NCBI GenBank assembly: GCA_036245525.1
Contig: BTPG01000001.1
Location: forward strand, 220,244,320 to 220,308,319
DNA from: Semisulcospira habei
Lineage: Eukaryota > Mollusca > Gastropoda > Semisulcospiridae
DNA length: 64,000 nucleotides
Reading direction: 5' to 3'
The notes under the pieces were generated by a model. It did not search any database, had not been told where the DNA came from, and saw nothing but the letters and a program-made list of their open reading frames with translations. Both the position numbers and the translations under genes were made by a program. Shown here in pieces: positions 1 to 11,159 of this stretch (within the stretch, counting starts at the first letter, position 1; each line of letters starts with the position of its first letter).

Positions 1-227
1 ACAAGCAGTGCAGGCACGTCCTGAGAAAGCCTTGTTGCTGTCTGGACGTTAAGCAATGTACAACCAATGTACAATCAAGTCTGCCCAGCGCCTGCTGCCT
101 TTCCCAGCACCTTTGCTACGGAGTTGATCGATTGTGTGGTGCCCTTGGCTCTGTTGCTGGAAATGCTTTCTTGGGATTCTCACCAGTGTGCGCCAGTTTT
201 CCTCAATGTAAATGTGTTCATCATAGT

Positions 228-308
228 TTAACTCATTCGAAACGTGGCGCATCCGGACACGCGGCCTAAGGCCGCGTGTTCGGATGCGGCACGTCTCGAA
301 TGAGTTAA
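228..308. mobile_element. Family D palindromic element, TTAA-flanked
   Basis: An 81-bp near-perfect palindrome that begins and ends with TTAA; its termini read TTAACTCATTCGAAACG. Arms of about 38 bp flank a 3-bp centre, and one arm mismatch would be a G-U pair in RNA. Related copies lie at 11079, 11872, 61254 and 62695. It has no coding capacity. Inferred to be a non-autonomous element with a TTAA target duplication. Confidence 0.75.
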
Positions 309-424
309 TATTCGGTGTTTATGGTAGGTCCATTATTTTCGTTGATCAGCAGGAGAGATTCCTATATCAAAATCAGATCATACACCACACACGATACTTA
401 GTTCGCTCATTCTCCCTGATCCGC

Positions 425-490
425 CTGCAAGAGACGTAGATTTCCATGCGCCCTGCAGCCGCAGGTAGTGAGAATTTGTGTCAGATACGA
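425..490. repeat. Degenerate family A hairpin core
   Basis: It starts with GCAAGAGACGTAGAT and has the CTGCAGCCGCAGG centre typical of family A. The right arm is eroded. No TTAA termini are visible. Confidence 0.4.
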
Positions 491-622
491 CTGGCTATTT
501 TGGATTATGCGAGCGATGATCGACGAGGAAGCAGATAGCACACTTTTTCCGTGCATTGATTCCTTCATGGCATCCTGATCACATGCGCTAGCATTCGGTT
601 TAGTCTGCCCTGTCTGACCTGA

Positions 623-714
623 TTAACCCTTCCTCTGTCAGTAGTGCATTTCGTCAAGGTGACTCCTGCAGGAGTCACCTTGACAAATAGCGCTACTGAC
701 AGCCGCAGGGTTAA
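623..714. mobile_element. Family C palindromic element, TTAA-flanked
   Basis: A 92-bp element bounded by TTAA at both ends. The arms carry the family C features: a CTGTCAGTAG block, a TCAAGGTGACTCC block and a CCTGCAGG centre. The same 92-bp length recurs at 11966 and 26794, so this is a defined unit and not random inverted sequence. Confidence 0.75.
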
Positions 715-955
715 AGGGAAACCTCTACTGAGAAATTCTGAGGCAATGGTACTGCCTGTGCAAATTAGTGTTGACATTTCATTACAACTTGCGTGCTGGG
801 GTCTCTGAGAATGTTTGTAGAATTTGAGCGGCAACACATTAGCTGAATATGTGTCTTAGAGACCATGGTTCAACCCTGACGTTGTGGACATTGGTGGCGA
901 CGCTTTTCAGTGCCCATTACTTGAAATGTGACAAGACAACGTAGGGCGGACTGCG

Positions 956-963
<8 letters not shown>
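715..963. other. No feature seen
   Basis: Nothing recognisable lies between the family C element and the (CT)n tract. Confidence 0.6.

Positions 964-1040
<77 letters not shown>
964..1040. repeat. (CT)n microsatellite
   Basis: A nearly pure CT tract with one CC interruption. It directly abuts the 5' truncated end of a non-LTR retrotransposon remnant that starts at about 1041. The same arrangement is seen at 29436-30864 and 34849. Confidence 0.95.
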
Positions 1041-1225
1041 AGGGAGAATTCAAACTATATACGTCAATGGTAGTCACTCTTCTGAAATGTAGGTTGAGAT
1101 CGGAGTGCCCCAGGGATCCATCCTAGGACCTCTACTATTCTGCTTGTTTATAAATGATTTACCATTACATATATCCAGTCCTAATACCGAGTGTGACGTG
1201 TTCACCGATGACTCAACTCTTCATG
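1041..1225 (+). pseudogene. Non-LTR retrotransposon remnant (copy 1), RT fragment
   Basis: In translation this piece carries the conserved reverse transcriptase block GVPQGSILGPLLF followed by FINDLP and an FTDD box (the YxDD position), with an in-frame stop just upstream. It closely resembles the minus-strand piece at 34561-34800, so both belong to one CR1/jockey-like family. The element is cut at 1225 by the I-superfamily insertion and resumes at 7259. Confidence 0.8.
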
Positions 1226-1901
1226 AGCCTACCCGGCACCGGCCTCCACGTGGCGTGGGTGGGTAGTCCACTCAGTCCCTGACTGAATGGGCTAGCAGAC
1301 GGGTGCCATCTTTGTCCAGGATTAGGACTTGATGTCAGCAGATATGTTGTTCAGCCTTTTCACTGGTCCGGTTTTTAAGGAGCTGTGCTAACCCAGGTTG
1401 TACCATGTTGGATTGGTCCTTAAAAATACTCGTGACTTTTTGGTCCTTTGGATCCCAAGTGTTTGCCGTGCTTGGAGACCCGTGTCGGGGGAGAAGAGGA
1501 TCCTGGTGGCTGAGGTTCCCTTTGGGCTGCGGCTCACTGGTGCCAACACTCCACTTCGGCCTTGACTTCTACCTAAACGGGAGGCTAGTCGTACCGGCCT
1601 AGTCAATCGGCTCTTGTCACGTTGAGCCCTATCCCACTGTTGACATGCGGGTTGATATACGGAGCACCATGCTATAGCTTCTGCTGCTGATTAGGTGCTT
1701 TACGCCAGTATTCCCCTGCATTCAACAGTGTGATAGAAGGCCGTGGCTCAAACGGTTCAATCGGGCTTACCCCCTTGAGTATATCTTTCGGGCAGTCTCC
1801 ATTGTGCGTCGGCTGGAGACCCGCCGACATTTGCACTTTCCCTTGTTGGGCTCGGTGGCGGGCGGGGACCCCCGGGGGATGAATATCTCTACTATTATAA
1901 T

Positions 1902-3340
1902 ATGGATAAAACAAAAAAAACCAAACTTGCACAGAAGCGGCACATAGCCACCAACATTGAACATGACAGTGACTCGGACTGTGAGGAAGCGACTCCTCAG
2001 GCGTCGGCCGTATGGCCTCGCTTCCTCATTGTCCATAGCAAGGTGAAGGAGAAACCTGTTACTAAGCTGCATCCTTTTCTGGTGGGGGAGACCCTCAGGA
2101 GCCGTGTTGGCAGGCCTGACGCCCAGCGCCTCAGGTCTGGTGACTTGCTGGTGGAGTGCCGTACCCGGGCACACTCCAGCGGGCTACTGAGGCTCTCTTC
2201 CATCGGAGACACTCCGGTGGAGGTCACACCCCACAAGACTATGAATTCGTCAAGAGGCGTAATCAAAGATCAAGCTTTGGCAGAACTGTCGGAAGATGAA
2301 CTTGTACGGAACCTTAAGTCTCAGGGGGTGACTTACGTCAGGCGCTTCGCTTCCAAGCGAGGTGGTGGGGAGATCCGTCTCCCTACCATCATCCTGACGT
2401 TTGGCACCCCACCCCTCCTACTACCATCTGGGGAGGTTACTACTCCCTGAGAGTGAAAAAGTACGTCCCTCTCCCCCTCCGGTGCTTTAAGTGCCAAAAG
2501 TATGGCCATGGGCAAAAGACATGCCGTCAGGCAGAGGCTTCATGCGCCCGTTGCACTAAGCCCGGACACTCTGCTGAGTCCTGCACAGCCACCCCCCTGT
2601 GTGTGAATTGCCAGGGGGCGCATATGGCTTCGGATAAGAAATGCCCTCGTTGGATATCCGAGTGCAAGATTCAGCAGGTGCGTGTGGAGAAGGGACTGTC
2701 ATTTCTAGATGCCAAAAAACTGGTTGAAGGCTCTGGTGCAGCTGCGGCTGCCCCAACCTCTAACACCTCAGTATATACTTTCAGTGCAGCGGTGGCAGGC
2801 CAGCGCCCCACCAAAGACTTTTCATGTCAGACCCCAACTTCTTGGTTGGGGGCGGAGCCTCGGCTCATCTCGCCCCTGGAGAGTAACCCTCCTCCGGTGG
2901 TGAATAGGAGCCAGGGAACGCAGAGGGCGGACACTGCCGGTACGGTTGTGCCGCCTTCTGTTGCCCCTAAGCCTCAGCCCCCACCCAGACCTGTTAGTCA
3001 GTCAACTCCAAAGGCTTCTGGCTCTGGTCAGCCTTCTAAGGACGCTCACTCTAGCGGCAGGAACGCTGCCCAGGACCGGGGGTCTAAGAAATCTATGGGA
3101 CCGCTGTGCGCACGGGCCCAGAAGGGGAGCACTGATGTCCCCCTTCAAAACAAATATGCTGCACTGGAGGAGCGGATGGAGGGAGTGGAAGTTGTCGTTG
3201 CTGATTTTGCGGCAGCTCCACCCCCTTCATCTCCGAAGAACCAGAGGAGGCCCGGGAGCCGGCCCCCCTCTGTTTCTTCAACTCCTTCCAAGGTAAAGGA
3301 AAAAGGGGGTAAAAACTCTTCACCCCCAGATAAGACATAA
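1902..3340 (+). pseudogene. ORF1 (gag-like nucleic-acid-binding protein), frameshifted
   Basis: ORF1 of the I-type element would bind element RNA in the ribonucleoprotein. The first part (1902-2450) has the conserved WPRFL start region and LRSGDLLVE block of this ORF1 class. The second part (2453-3340, another frame) carries three zinc knuckles: CFKCQKYGHGQKTC, CARCTKPGHSAESC and CVNCQGAHMASDKKC. A Pro/Ser-rich tail follows. The reading frame changes at about 2405-2430, where homology leaves one frame and continues in the other, so a small indel has broken it. The 1902 ATG is chosen because homology begins shortly after it. The stop lies 2 bp before the ORF2 ATG at 3343, which is normal tight spacing. 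Confidence 0.85.
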
Positions 3341-3342
3341 TC

Positions 3343-4122
3343 ATGTACTCTATGCTTCAGTGGAATTGTCGTGGTTTTCAAGCTAACTTTGAGGAATTAC
3401 GTCTTTTTGTCAAGTTCTATAACCCCTCAGTAATATCTCTTCTGGAGACTTACCTGAAGACTTCTGACCATGTATCCTTTAATGGTTTTAACGTTATACA
3501 CAAAGGCTCTGATTCGGAGAGGCGCTTGGGTGGAGCGGCTCTTCTCATTAGTAGCCAAATTTTAAGTAGCCCCGTTAGCATCGACACCTGTCTTCAGGCT
3601 GTCGCAGCTCGGGTTACCTTGAAGAAGACCATAACCGTATGCAGTATTTACCTGCCACCATCACTGCGGGTCAGTAGCAATGATATTTTTAACTTAGTAG
3701 ATCAACTGCCCCCTCCCTTTATTCTCATGGGGGATTTTAACGGTCACGCTCACCTTTGGGGCAGTGACCACTATGATGGCAGAGGTCAGATGTTAGAAGA
3801 TGTTTTTTCTCAACTTAACCTATGTGTCTTTAACGATGGCTCACCTACATACTCTAACTCAGGTTCAGGATCTAGTTCTGTTCTAGACCTCACTGTGTGT
3901 GATCCTTCTCTCATGCTGGACTTTGACTGGAAGGTTCACGACGACCTGTGTGGTAGTGACCACTTCCCAGTAGTTCTGTCATCGGTCAGCTGTGAGGAGG
4001 ATTCGCCGGTGGGGCGCTGGAATCTCAAGAAAGCTAACTGGCCTCTGTTCGCCTCCCTCTGTCAGTCTCGTCTTACGAGGTGGTCATGTCAGCTGAAGAA
4101 CCTGTTTCTTGTTTTACTTTGA
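3343..4122 (+). pseudogene. ORF2 part 1: AP-type endonuclease domain
   Basis: The apurinic-like endonuclease nicks target DNA to prime reverse transcription. Motifs in order are QWNCRG near residue 6, SLLET near residue 33, IYLPP near residue 102, the catalytic MGDFNGH block near residue 128 and the terminal GSDHFPVV block near residue 204. The catalytic Asp, Asn and His residues are present. The frame is lost at about 4065-4080, and the coding sequence continues in the frame of the next entry. The ATG lies just after the ORF1 stop. Confidence 0.85.
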
Positions 4123-5303
4123 TTTTGTTGGACGTAGCAGGTGAAACCATCCCTAGAACTTCTACATCAGTCCCTCGGAAGCCGAGAGTACCATGGTTCA
4201 ATGAAGAGTGCCGCAAGGCCCAAAAAATACGCAAATCTGCTCAGCGACGTGCTTTTCGTAATCCGTCGCAAGCAAATATTTTAACATTTAAAAGACAGCG
4301 GGCAAAAGCCCGTTACATTTTTAAACGCGAACGCCGTGCTTCCTGGAGACGCTTCGTCTCATCTTTATCTTCTAGGACTCCGTCCCAAAAAGTCTGGAAG
4401 GCTGTTCGAAGAATTAGGGGCAGGGGTGGCTCGGCTTCTGTCGGCCATCTTAGAGATGGTGCCAGTTTGGTCACAGATAAAAAGGCTGTGGCCAATTTGC
4501 TTGCCTCCACCATTGCCCATAATTCTTCAACAGAGCATTATTCACCTTTCTTCCAGAGAGAGAAGGAGAAGCGAGAATCTTGTGCTTGTGATTTTATATC
4601 AGATAACTCGGAAGACTATAATGCCCCCTTTACGTTTTCAGAATTGCAGCAAGCCATGCAGAAATGTACTGACTCTGCTGCTGGATTAGATACCATCCAT
4701 TATCAGCTCCTAACTCATCTGCCTGAGGATTCACTCCTTGTACTTCTCAAGGCCTTTAACCATATCTGGATAACTGGTCGTTTTCCGCCATCTTGGCGCC
4801 AGGCTGTGGTTGTGCCAATCCCCAAGCCGGGTAAGGATCCTTCCGACCCGGGCAACTACCGGCCAATAGCTTTGACATCATGTTTATGTAAGACTATGGA
4901 ACGCTTGGTCAATGCCCGACTGGTGTGGCATCTTGAGTCACGTGGTCTCATCACAGACCTCCAGTGCGGTTTCCGGCGCTTCCGTAGTACAACTGACCAT
5001 CTAGTTCGCTTTGAGTCTTTTATTCGAGATGCTTTTGTCAACAAGCAGCATGTCTATGCAATTTTCTTTGATCTTGAAAAGGCATATGACACTACCTGGA
5101 AGTATGGTATACTGTCTGATTTGTCGGACATGGGTTTTAAAGGGCACCTGCCTGTTTTTATTCACAATTTTTTGTCTAACAGGTCGTTCCATGTCCGTGT
5201 GGGCTCCACCCTCTCCGACTCCTTTGAACAGGAGATGGGTGTCCCGCAGGGCAGCATTCTATCTCCTGTTTTATTTAGCATTAAAATAAATTTAACACTG
5301 TAA
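4080..5303 (+). pseudogene. ORF2 part 2: reverse transcriptase fingers and palm
   Basis: A linker rich in Arg and Lys is followed by RT blocks: PKPGKDPSDPGNYRPIALTS, CGFRRFRSTTDHL, the catalytic block FFDLEKAYDTTW (first Asp) and GVPQGSILSPVLF. The frame breaks at about 5285-5300, where one extra base separates this part from the catalytic FVDD box in the next frame. Confidence 0.87.
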
Positions 5304-7033
5304 AGGCCGTCAAGGATGATTCTGAATGCTCTTTGTTTGTGGACGACTTTGCTTTGTGTGCACGAGGTCGAGGACTTGCGTCCCTTGAGAGGCGCTTGCA
5401 GCTGTGCGTTGATCGCATCCAGGGGTGGGTGTCTCTCAACGGATTCAGGTTCTCGCCCTCCAAGACAATCTGTGTGCATTTTACTAACCAGACGAAATTT
5501 TTTCCAAAACCTACCCTGAGCATTGCTGGAGTGCCAATTCAGGTGGCCGAAGAGGCAAAGTTTCTGGGGGTCATCTTTGACAAAAGATTGACCTTCTGCA
5601 ACCATGTTACCTACCTTAGAACCTCTTGTCAGAAGGCCCTCGACATTCTTCGTGTCGTTGGTCGTACTGACTGGGGTGCAGACCGCATTGTCTTACTTCG
5701 ACTGTACCGGGCCCTTGTTCGGTCCAAACTGGATTACGGCTCTGTGGTATATGGTTCGGCTTCAAAGTCTGTTCTACAGCGTCTGAACACAATTCACCAT
5801 CAAGGTCTGCGCATATGTCTGGGAGCCTTCAGGACATCTCCAGTTCCTAGTCTGTATGCAGAGGCAGGGGAGCCTTCTCTCGGGCTCCGCCGCATTCGCC
5901 TCATGCTCAGCTACGTTCTGAAGCTGAAGGCCCATCCAGACAATCCTGCCTATGATTGTGTTTTTAACCCGTCGTTTGCAGAGATTTACGATGCCCATCC
6001 GGGAGCTGTCCGTCCACTTTCCTTCCGTGTCCGACCTCATCTGCAGGCGGCCGGAGTGGACCTGGACAAAGTTTCGGAATCTCTGCAACACGTCACTCCA
6101 CCCTGGCTACTACCAGTTCCTGACATCTTGCTGGACTTGACCGCCCACAAGAAGGATTGTACTCCACCAGCCATATACCAACAGAGCCTCAATGAACTCC
6201 TTTCAATTTTTCCTGGCTATTGTCGTCTTTATACGGATGGGTCCAAGTCTGAGGATGGGAGGGTGGCTGCGGCTGCAGTGTCCTCTCGCCATCCTAAACG
6301 CCCATTTAAGCTCCGTCTCCCTGACCATTCCTCTGTATTTAGTGCAGAACTGCATGCAATTCTGCTGGCACTCAAGCATGCCTATCAGTCTCGGGAAAGG
6401 AACTTCCTGATTCTGTCTGACTCTCTTTCTGCCCTGCAGGCCCTTCAGGGCGCGGGAACAGACCATCCACTGCTGGTGCAGATTAGAGAGCTTTACGCAG
6501 ACTTGATGAAGGAATATTATGACATCATTTTTATTTGGGTCCCAGGCCATGTGGGCATCGAAGGCAACAGAATCGCAGATTCTGCTGCCAACAGTGCCCG
6601 CAGTGACCCTGTCCCTGACACACAGACTGTCTATAGTGATTTTAAACCTGTGATTATTGCGTACATAGCCCGCGAGTGGCAGTCCGAGTGGGACAAAGAG
6701 GAAGGGAACAAGCTTCATGAAGCTCTTCCTAAGTTGTCTGACAGTCTACCTTTCCGCTGCGGCAGCCGCCGTGAGGAGACTGTCCTTGCTCGGCTCCACA
6801 TCGGGCACACGTATGTTACGCACTCTTACTTACTTAAACAGGATGAGCGTCCATGGTGATGAGCCTGTGATGAGCAGTTTTCTGTTCGACACTTTTTGCT
6901 GTATTGTGCTGACCTAATTGACACCAGATATAAACACTTTACAGCAGACTCCTTGAAGGTTTTGTTCCGGGATGTTCCCCCGGACAAAATCTTCAATTTC
7001 TTGCGAGCCTGCAATATTTTTAACAAGATTTGA
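5304..7033 (+). pseudogene. ORF2 part 3: RT catalytic box, thumb, RNase H and C-terminus
   Basis: The RT active-site box is FVDD at 5336-5347, followed by the thumb region (FLGVIFDKRLTF). An RNase H domain spans about 6225-6630: YTDGSKSEDG (first Asp), SAELHAIL (Glu), ILSDSLSAL (Asp) and WVPGHVGIEGNRIAD (His and last Asp). All expected acidic residues are visible. Two consecutive TGA codons occur at 6857-6862, after which homology-like sequence resumes in the same frame with a Cys/His pattern (ACDEQFSVRHFLLYC) to a TGA at 7031-7033. The true family stop is therefore probably 7033 and not 6859. RNase H removes the RNA template during second-strand synthesis. Confidence 0.88.
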
Positions 7034-7258
7034 GCATTCATAGACTATGTGAATCTTTTTTATTTGCCCTTTTTGAGAGTCTGTAGACATTTCTTTTAAA
7101 GACACGTGCGACATTTTAGCCTGAGATTTTTAATCTATATTTACATCTTGTCTTAAGACCTTGCTTTTAGTCTGGCTGACCAGATTTTTACCCATCCCGC
7201 CGTGAGATGGCCTTAGTCGCCTGCTCGGCGTTAAACCCAAATAACTAACTAACTAACT

Positions 7259-7634
7259 AACTCTTCATGCGGGCGGGAAAACTGTACCCGAAATATCAAA
7301 CACTCTTCAACATACTCTTCAAGAGGTCTCCCAGTGGTGTAGAAACAATGAAATGCTTGTTAATCCATCCAAAACAAAAAGCATGCTTCTCACAACGAGA
7401 CAAAAACATCAGCTGCGCCCTCCTCTACTTAATCTATCATTTGATCCTGTTCTAATCAAGCAAGTCAAGGAGCTTAGACTGCTAGGGGTGACTGTTGATG
7501 AACAGCTATGCTGGCAACCCCACTTAATACAGCTGGGAAAAATTATAGCCCCCAAAATATATTCCTGTTGTAAAAACTTAAGTCTATTATTAACCTCAAA
7601 ACGCGCAAATTATTTTTACATAAAGCCACACATT
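7259..7634 (+). pseudogene. Non-LTR remnant copy 1, middle segment
   Basis: This continues the element interrupted at 1225. The LVNPSKTKSM, LRLLGVTVDEQL and FYIKPHI stretches match the intact-frame copy at 29585-30373 position by position. The piece is frameshifted and is cut again at CATT (7631-7634) by a reversed element. Confidence 0.8.
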
Positions 7635-7977
7635 CAATTCAATTCACATAACTGTATTTATCCCTTAAAGGGCAATTACATTTGTGTGGACGGGGGTAAC
7701 AATCAAATAAAAGTCATTCAATAAACATTAATTAACATCAGGACATTCTAATATCCCATTTGTACCTGATATTAATATGCTAAATCTGTAAGACTTATAA
7801 TACTAATATTAAGACATATTAAAACTCTAAACTGATACAATTACTAAACATTATTTAAAACTTAAAGAGCATTATTAACGACATTATCAGCGAACACATT
7901 AATGTCTTACTTTCCACTTACACCCTCTACATCTGTCCATCCGGGCCAGCGATACCCACGCGATGAAACAGCTGTAT

Positions 7978-7980
<3 letters not shown>

Positions 7981-8053
<73 letters not shown>

Positions 8054-8072
8054 CATGCACACGCACACACAC
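7981..8072. repeat. (AC)n microsatellite
   Basis: An AC tract with a few GC interruptions at its end. It lies in the 3' UTR of the reversed CR1/L2-like element. Confidence 0.95.
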
Positions 8073-8076
8073 ACTT

Positions 8077-9330
8077 TTAACAGCTGTGTAGACTATTTAA
8101 GAGTCGGACGGCAACAGGAATGAAAGACAGTTTCCTGCGGTTGGTTTTACATGATGGTTGTCTGTATCGGCGGCCAGACGGGAGCAATTCAAAGAGGTCT
8201 TTCATCACGTGAGCATCACTAGCCAGGATGGAAGTAGCTTTTCTTACAATCTGACGATCGCAGAACACGGCTAAACTTCTCTGTTCTTCCCGAATGATCT
8301 TTGAGCTGAGATGAACAATTCTCTGAAGGCTGTTTTTGTTTTTAACACTAAGATTTGGGAACCAGCAAATGAACGAAAAAGTCAGGACGCTTTCTAAGAA
8401 AGATTTGTAAAACAAAGTTAAAATGGTCCTATCAACAGATAAAGAGTTCAGCTTTCTCAGAAAATACAATCTTTGTTGGCCTTGCTTCTCAACAGTTTCA
8501 GTATTGTCATCCCAATTCAGTTTATCATCGAAGATGGTGCCTAAGTATTTATACTTCTGGACAATGGCAACTTCTTTATCATGTATAATAGTCTTACTCA
8601 GTGTGATCCTGCTTGCTCATCCTAAAATCAACAATAAGGTCACATGTCTTACCCACGTTAAGCTCTAAAAAAGAGTCATCGCACCATTGAACAAAGTCAG
8701 TCAATGAGGGTCCATGTTCATCAGATGACCCTTGCTGAAGGGAAAGTAAGGCGCTGTCATCTGAAAACTTGACAATGTATGACAACTCCTACAATCGTCA
8801 GTGTACAGCATGTAAAGGAGTGGAGACAAGCAGCACCCTTGGGGGGACCCGGTGCACGTGACAAAAGTAGGCCTACTAGAGAAGTGACCATTAACCAAAA
8901 CACGTTGTGGTCTACCGATAAGGAAATCTGTAATCCACAAAACAAACTGTGGGTGAAGGTTGAAATTAGACAGTAATCTCTGGGCTAACAGGTGTGGCTG
9001 CATGGTATTAAACGCAGAGGAGAAGTCAGCAAATAGGATTCTGGCATGTGCACCGGGTCTCTCCAGATGAGTGCACAGTTTGTCTAGAATAAACAGCTTG
9101 GCATCTTCAACACCCTTTCCCGCCCGGTAAGCAAACTGCAATGGATCCATTTTACTTTCAGTTGCAGACAAAACAAAAGCTCGGACAATCTTCTCCAACG
9201 TTTTTCATGAGAAGGGAGGTTAATGCAACTGGTCGGAAGTCGTTCAGTTGTTTTGGGTTATCTTTCTTGGGAAGTGGAATGACCGTTGAGGTTTTCCATG
9301 CGGAGGGCCGTGAATAGATCAGGTATCTAG
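8077..9330 (-). pseudogene. Reverse transcriptase of the CR1/L2-like element, broken
   Basis: In translation order: a TVIPLPKK and FRPVALTS block at about 9200-9300, DPLQFAYRAGKGVEDA near 9145, LFADFSSAFNTM (first catalytic Asp) near 9025, GSPQGCCLSPLLYMLYTDDC near 8830, FSDDSALLSL (the YxDD-equivalent box) near 8760, and a C-terminal part ending at 8077 with PSGRRYRQPSCKTNRRK. At least two frame changes (about 8785 and 9190) and a stop near 8593 break it. The LQFAYR motif and the C-terminal basic block are typical of CR1/L2-group elements in animals. No endonuclease domain remains, so it is 5' truncated. Confidence 0.82.
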
Positions 9331-9724
9331 GGAGAGCTGGAAAAGGTGTTGAAAAACACCACTAAGCTGTTCAGCACAGAACTTCAACGTCTTGCCACAG
9401 ATCCCATCAGGACCGGCACTCTTGTTCACATTAATCATTTTCAAACACTTCAGAACACTCTCTTATTCACTGAATAACAATAGAGCCATCGTGTGTCCCA
9501 GTGACTGCCTCAGATCAGCTACATCAGACGAAAAATCACGTGTTTCGAAACGGCTAAAAAAGGAATTAAGTGCATCAGGCAACGTATCGTCACTGAAGCC
9601 CGCAAGACCGATCTTCCACTGATTTATGTGTATCGTTGGCATTGTTGACAGCAGACATAATCTTTATGCCTTGCCAAGCGGCACGCAAATTACCACTAAC
9701 GAGTTTCATTTCCACCTTGTATGC

Positions 9725-10190
9725 CATTGACTACGCCTCGACTGCTTGGGACCGCTGCAGCGAGGCTTATCTTCAGAGGATTACCTTGCTGTACAAACGC
9801 GCAGTTAAACTGATTAATCCTATCCCCTGTTTAACCTCTGATGATGGGCTCGAGGCAACCGGGCTCCTTCCACTAAAGAAACACGTTTTGACCAACAAGT
9901 GCGTGCTGACGCACAAGGCCCTGAACGGAAAAAACCCCATTCTAATTTTCTAAGCTATTTAGTCAAGGCACCTCCAGAAAATGTCTCGCCATTGAGAGCC
10001 AAAGAGTACCTAAGTATTGATCTATTTAAATCTAGCCTTTCGTACTCGGGTGCATATCTGTGGAACTCACTTCCTTCACATTTGCAGCTAACTAAAAGCC
10101 TGCCTTCGTTTAGGAAGAGAGTTTTCGCGTACATGTCAAAGGCCAAAAAATTCAGATTTTAACAAAAATAGTTTATTTACTTTAGTTTGT
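9725..10190 (+). pseudogene. Non-LTR remnant copy 1, C-terminal segment
   Basis: This is the third piece of the interrupted older element. It begins at the DYASTAWD motif and continues through LYKRAVKLI, NKCVLTHKALNGK and LFKSSLSYSGAYLWNSLP, ending with a stop at 10160. The same blocks appear in the copy at 29585-30373. There is one frameshift at about 9945. Confidence 0.82.
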
Positions 10191-10284
10191 TTATTTGATT
10201 CTTCGCACATCTAACTGCACTGTGACGCCCTCGGAAATATCAGCATTATATATATACATACGTGATAACAACAGCACTAGAATC

Positions 10285-10565
10285 TCATGAGAATCTATAC
10301 TCCCTGTTTGTGGTCTTGAACCGGCTGCCAAGGCTGAAGGTGGTCTATGCCTGTTGCAAAATGAAAGTCCGCGGGGACGCGTGAGAATCTGTGTCTCTAT
10401 CTGCGTTGTATGGCCAAGGGACTGAGTGGGTCAAGGGGATCTTGAGAATGTATATTGCATTCTGTGATCTTAAATCGGCTGCAAAGGCTCGTTAACATCT
10501 GTGTCTGTCGCAAATGAAAGTCCGCGGGGACACTTGGTGTGACCAAGGGACTGAGAGGAGTCTCC
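10285..10565. repeat. Diverged tandem duplication, about 150 bp unit
   Basis: Two copies (about 10285-10435 and 10440-10565) share the blocks ATGAAAGTCCGCGGGGAC, CCAAGGGACTGAG and a preceding GAGAATnTAT segment in the same order. Function unknown. Confidence 0.6.
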
Positions 10566-10770
10566 AGAGGACTGTGCAAAGATATCCGGGCAGGCTGGCC
10601 AGGGGGATTGAGTGAACCTGACCTTTCCCAGAATCCCTCAATCAAGGGAGATCATCCTTACGAGACGGCAATACCCAATGGCGTCTTAGTTCCATCACCA
10701 AGTGATCCCAATCGTCCATTATCGGATCTTGCGCATGTCCATGAGGATGAGACAGCCGGCATATAGCGTC

Positions 10771-10834
10771 TGCACGAGATATAGACTTTCATGAGTCGCA
10801 GTCGCAGGGGCTTATGAAAATCTATGCCTCTTGC
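10771..10834. repeat. Family A hairpin core
   Basis: GCACGAGATATAGACTTTCA pairs imperfectly with a right arm ending CTATGCCTCTTGC. No TTAA ends are visible here. Confidence 0.55.
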
Positions 10835-11078
10835 TGGTAGGGACAATGAGTAAAGAATTTCCTGTGTGCTGCCATGTGATTTTGGACCTTAGGACCTCCA
10901 GTACTTACTGCGGTTTTTGTATGACGCAATAATGTCCTGGACGCGAGCCGTTTAAGTTTAGCTTGTTCCTTGTACGCCGCCACGTACGACAACCTTCCCG
11001 AAAGTTCAGAATGTCGTTTTAACATAACAGACAAGCGCACTTATGGCGCCATTTGGTGGTGGTAATAATATGAGAACG

Positions 11079-11159
11079 TTAACTCGTTCGAAAAGTGCCG
11101 CTGGCGGATACGTGGCAATTTGCCGCGTATCCGGAAGCGGCACGTCTCAAATGTAGTAA
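11079..11159. mobile_element. Family D palindromic element
   Basis: An 81-bp palindrome. The left end is TTAACTCGTTCGAAAAG and the right end has decayed to GTAA. Arms GCGGATACG and CGTATCCG flank the centre. Confidence 0.7.

Larger units (their letters stand above)
1226..7258 (+). mobile_element. Full-length I-superfamily non-LTR retrotransposon
   Basis: A complete element of about 6.0 kb with a 0.7 kb 5' UTR, ORF1, ORF2 (endonuclease, RT, RNase H), a 3' UTR and a tail of TAAC repeats at 7233-7258. The 11-bp sequence AACTCTTCATG occurs on both sides (1215-1225 and 7259-7269) as a target duplication; the first bases are ambiguous because the tail ends in the same letters. An endonuclease-RT-RNase H order with a CCHC ORF1 is known from the I/Nimb group. 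The insertion splits an older non-LTR element of a different family. ORF1 and ORF2 are both broken, so this copy is dead, but its intact ends and clear duplication suggest moderate age. Confidence 0.88.
7635..9724 (-). mobile_element. CR1/L2-like non-LTR element, 5' truncated, reversed
   Basis: It is inserted in copy 1 of the older element; CATT flanks it on both sides (7631-7634 and 9725-9728). On the minus strand it runs from an RT domain near 9600 to a 3' end that finishes in a short TTGAA repeat at about 7635-7646. The 3' UTR contains the (AC)n tract. The flanking older element reads through the junction once this segment is removed (the KPHI and DYAST parts join), which fixes the boundaries. 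Confidence 0.78.

Noticed and set aside
1388..2266. Minus-strand open frames across the I-type element
   Set aside because: They are shadows of the plus-strand UTR and ORF1.
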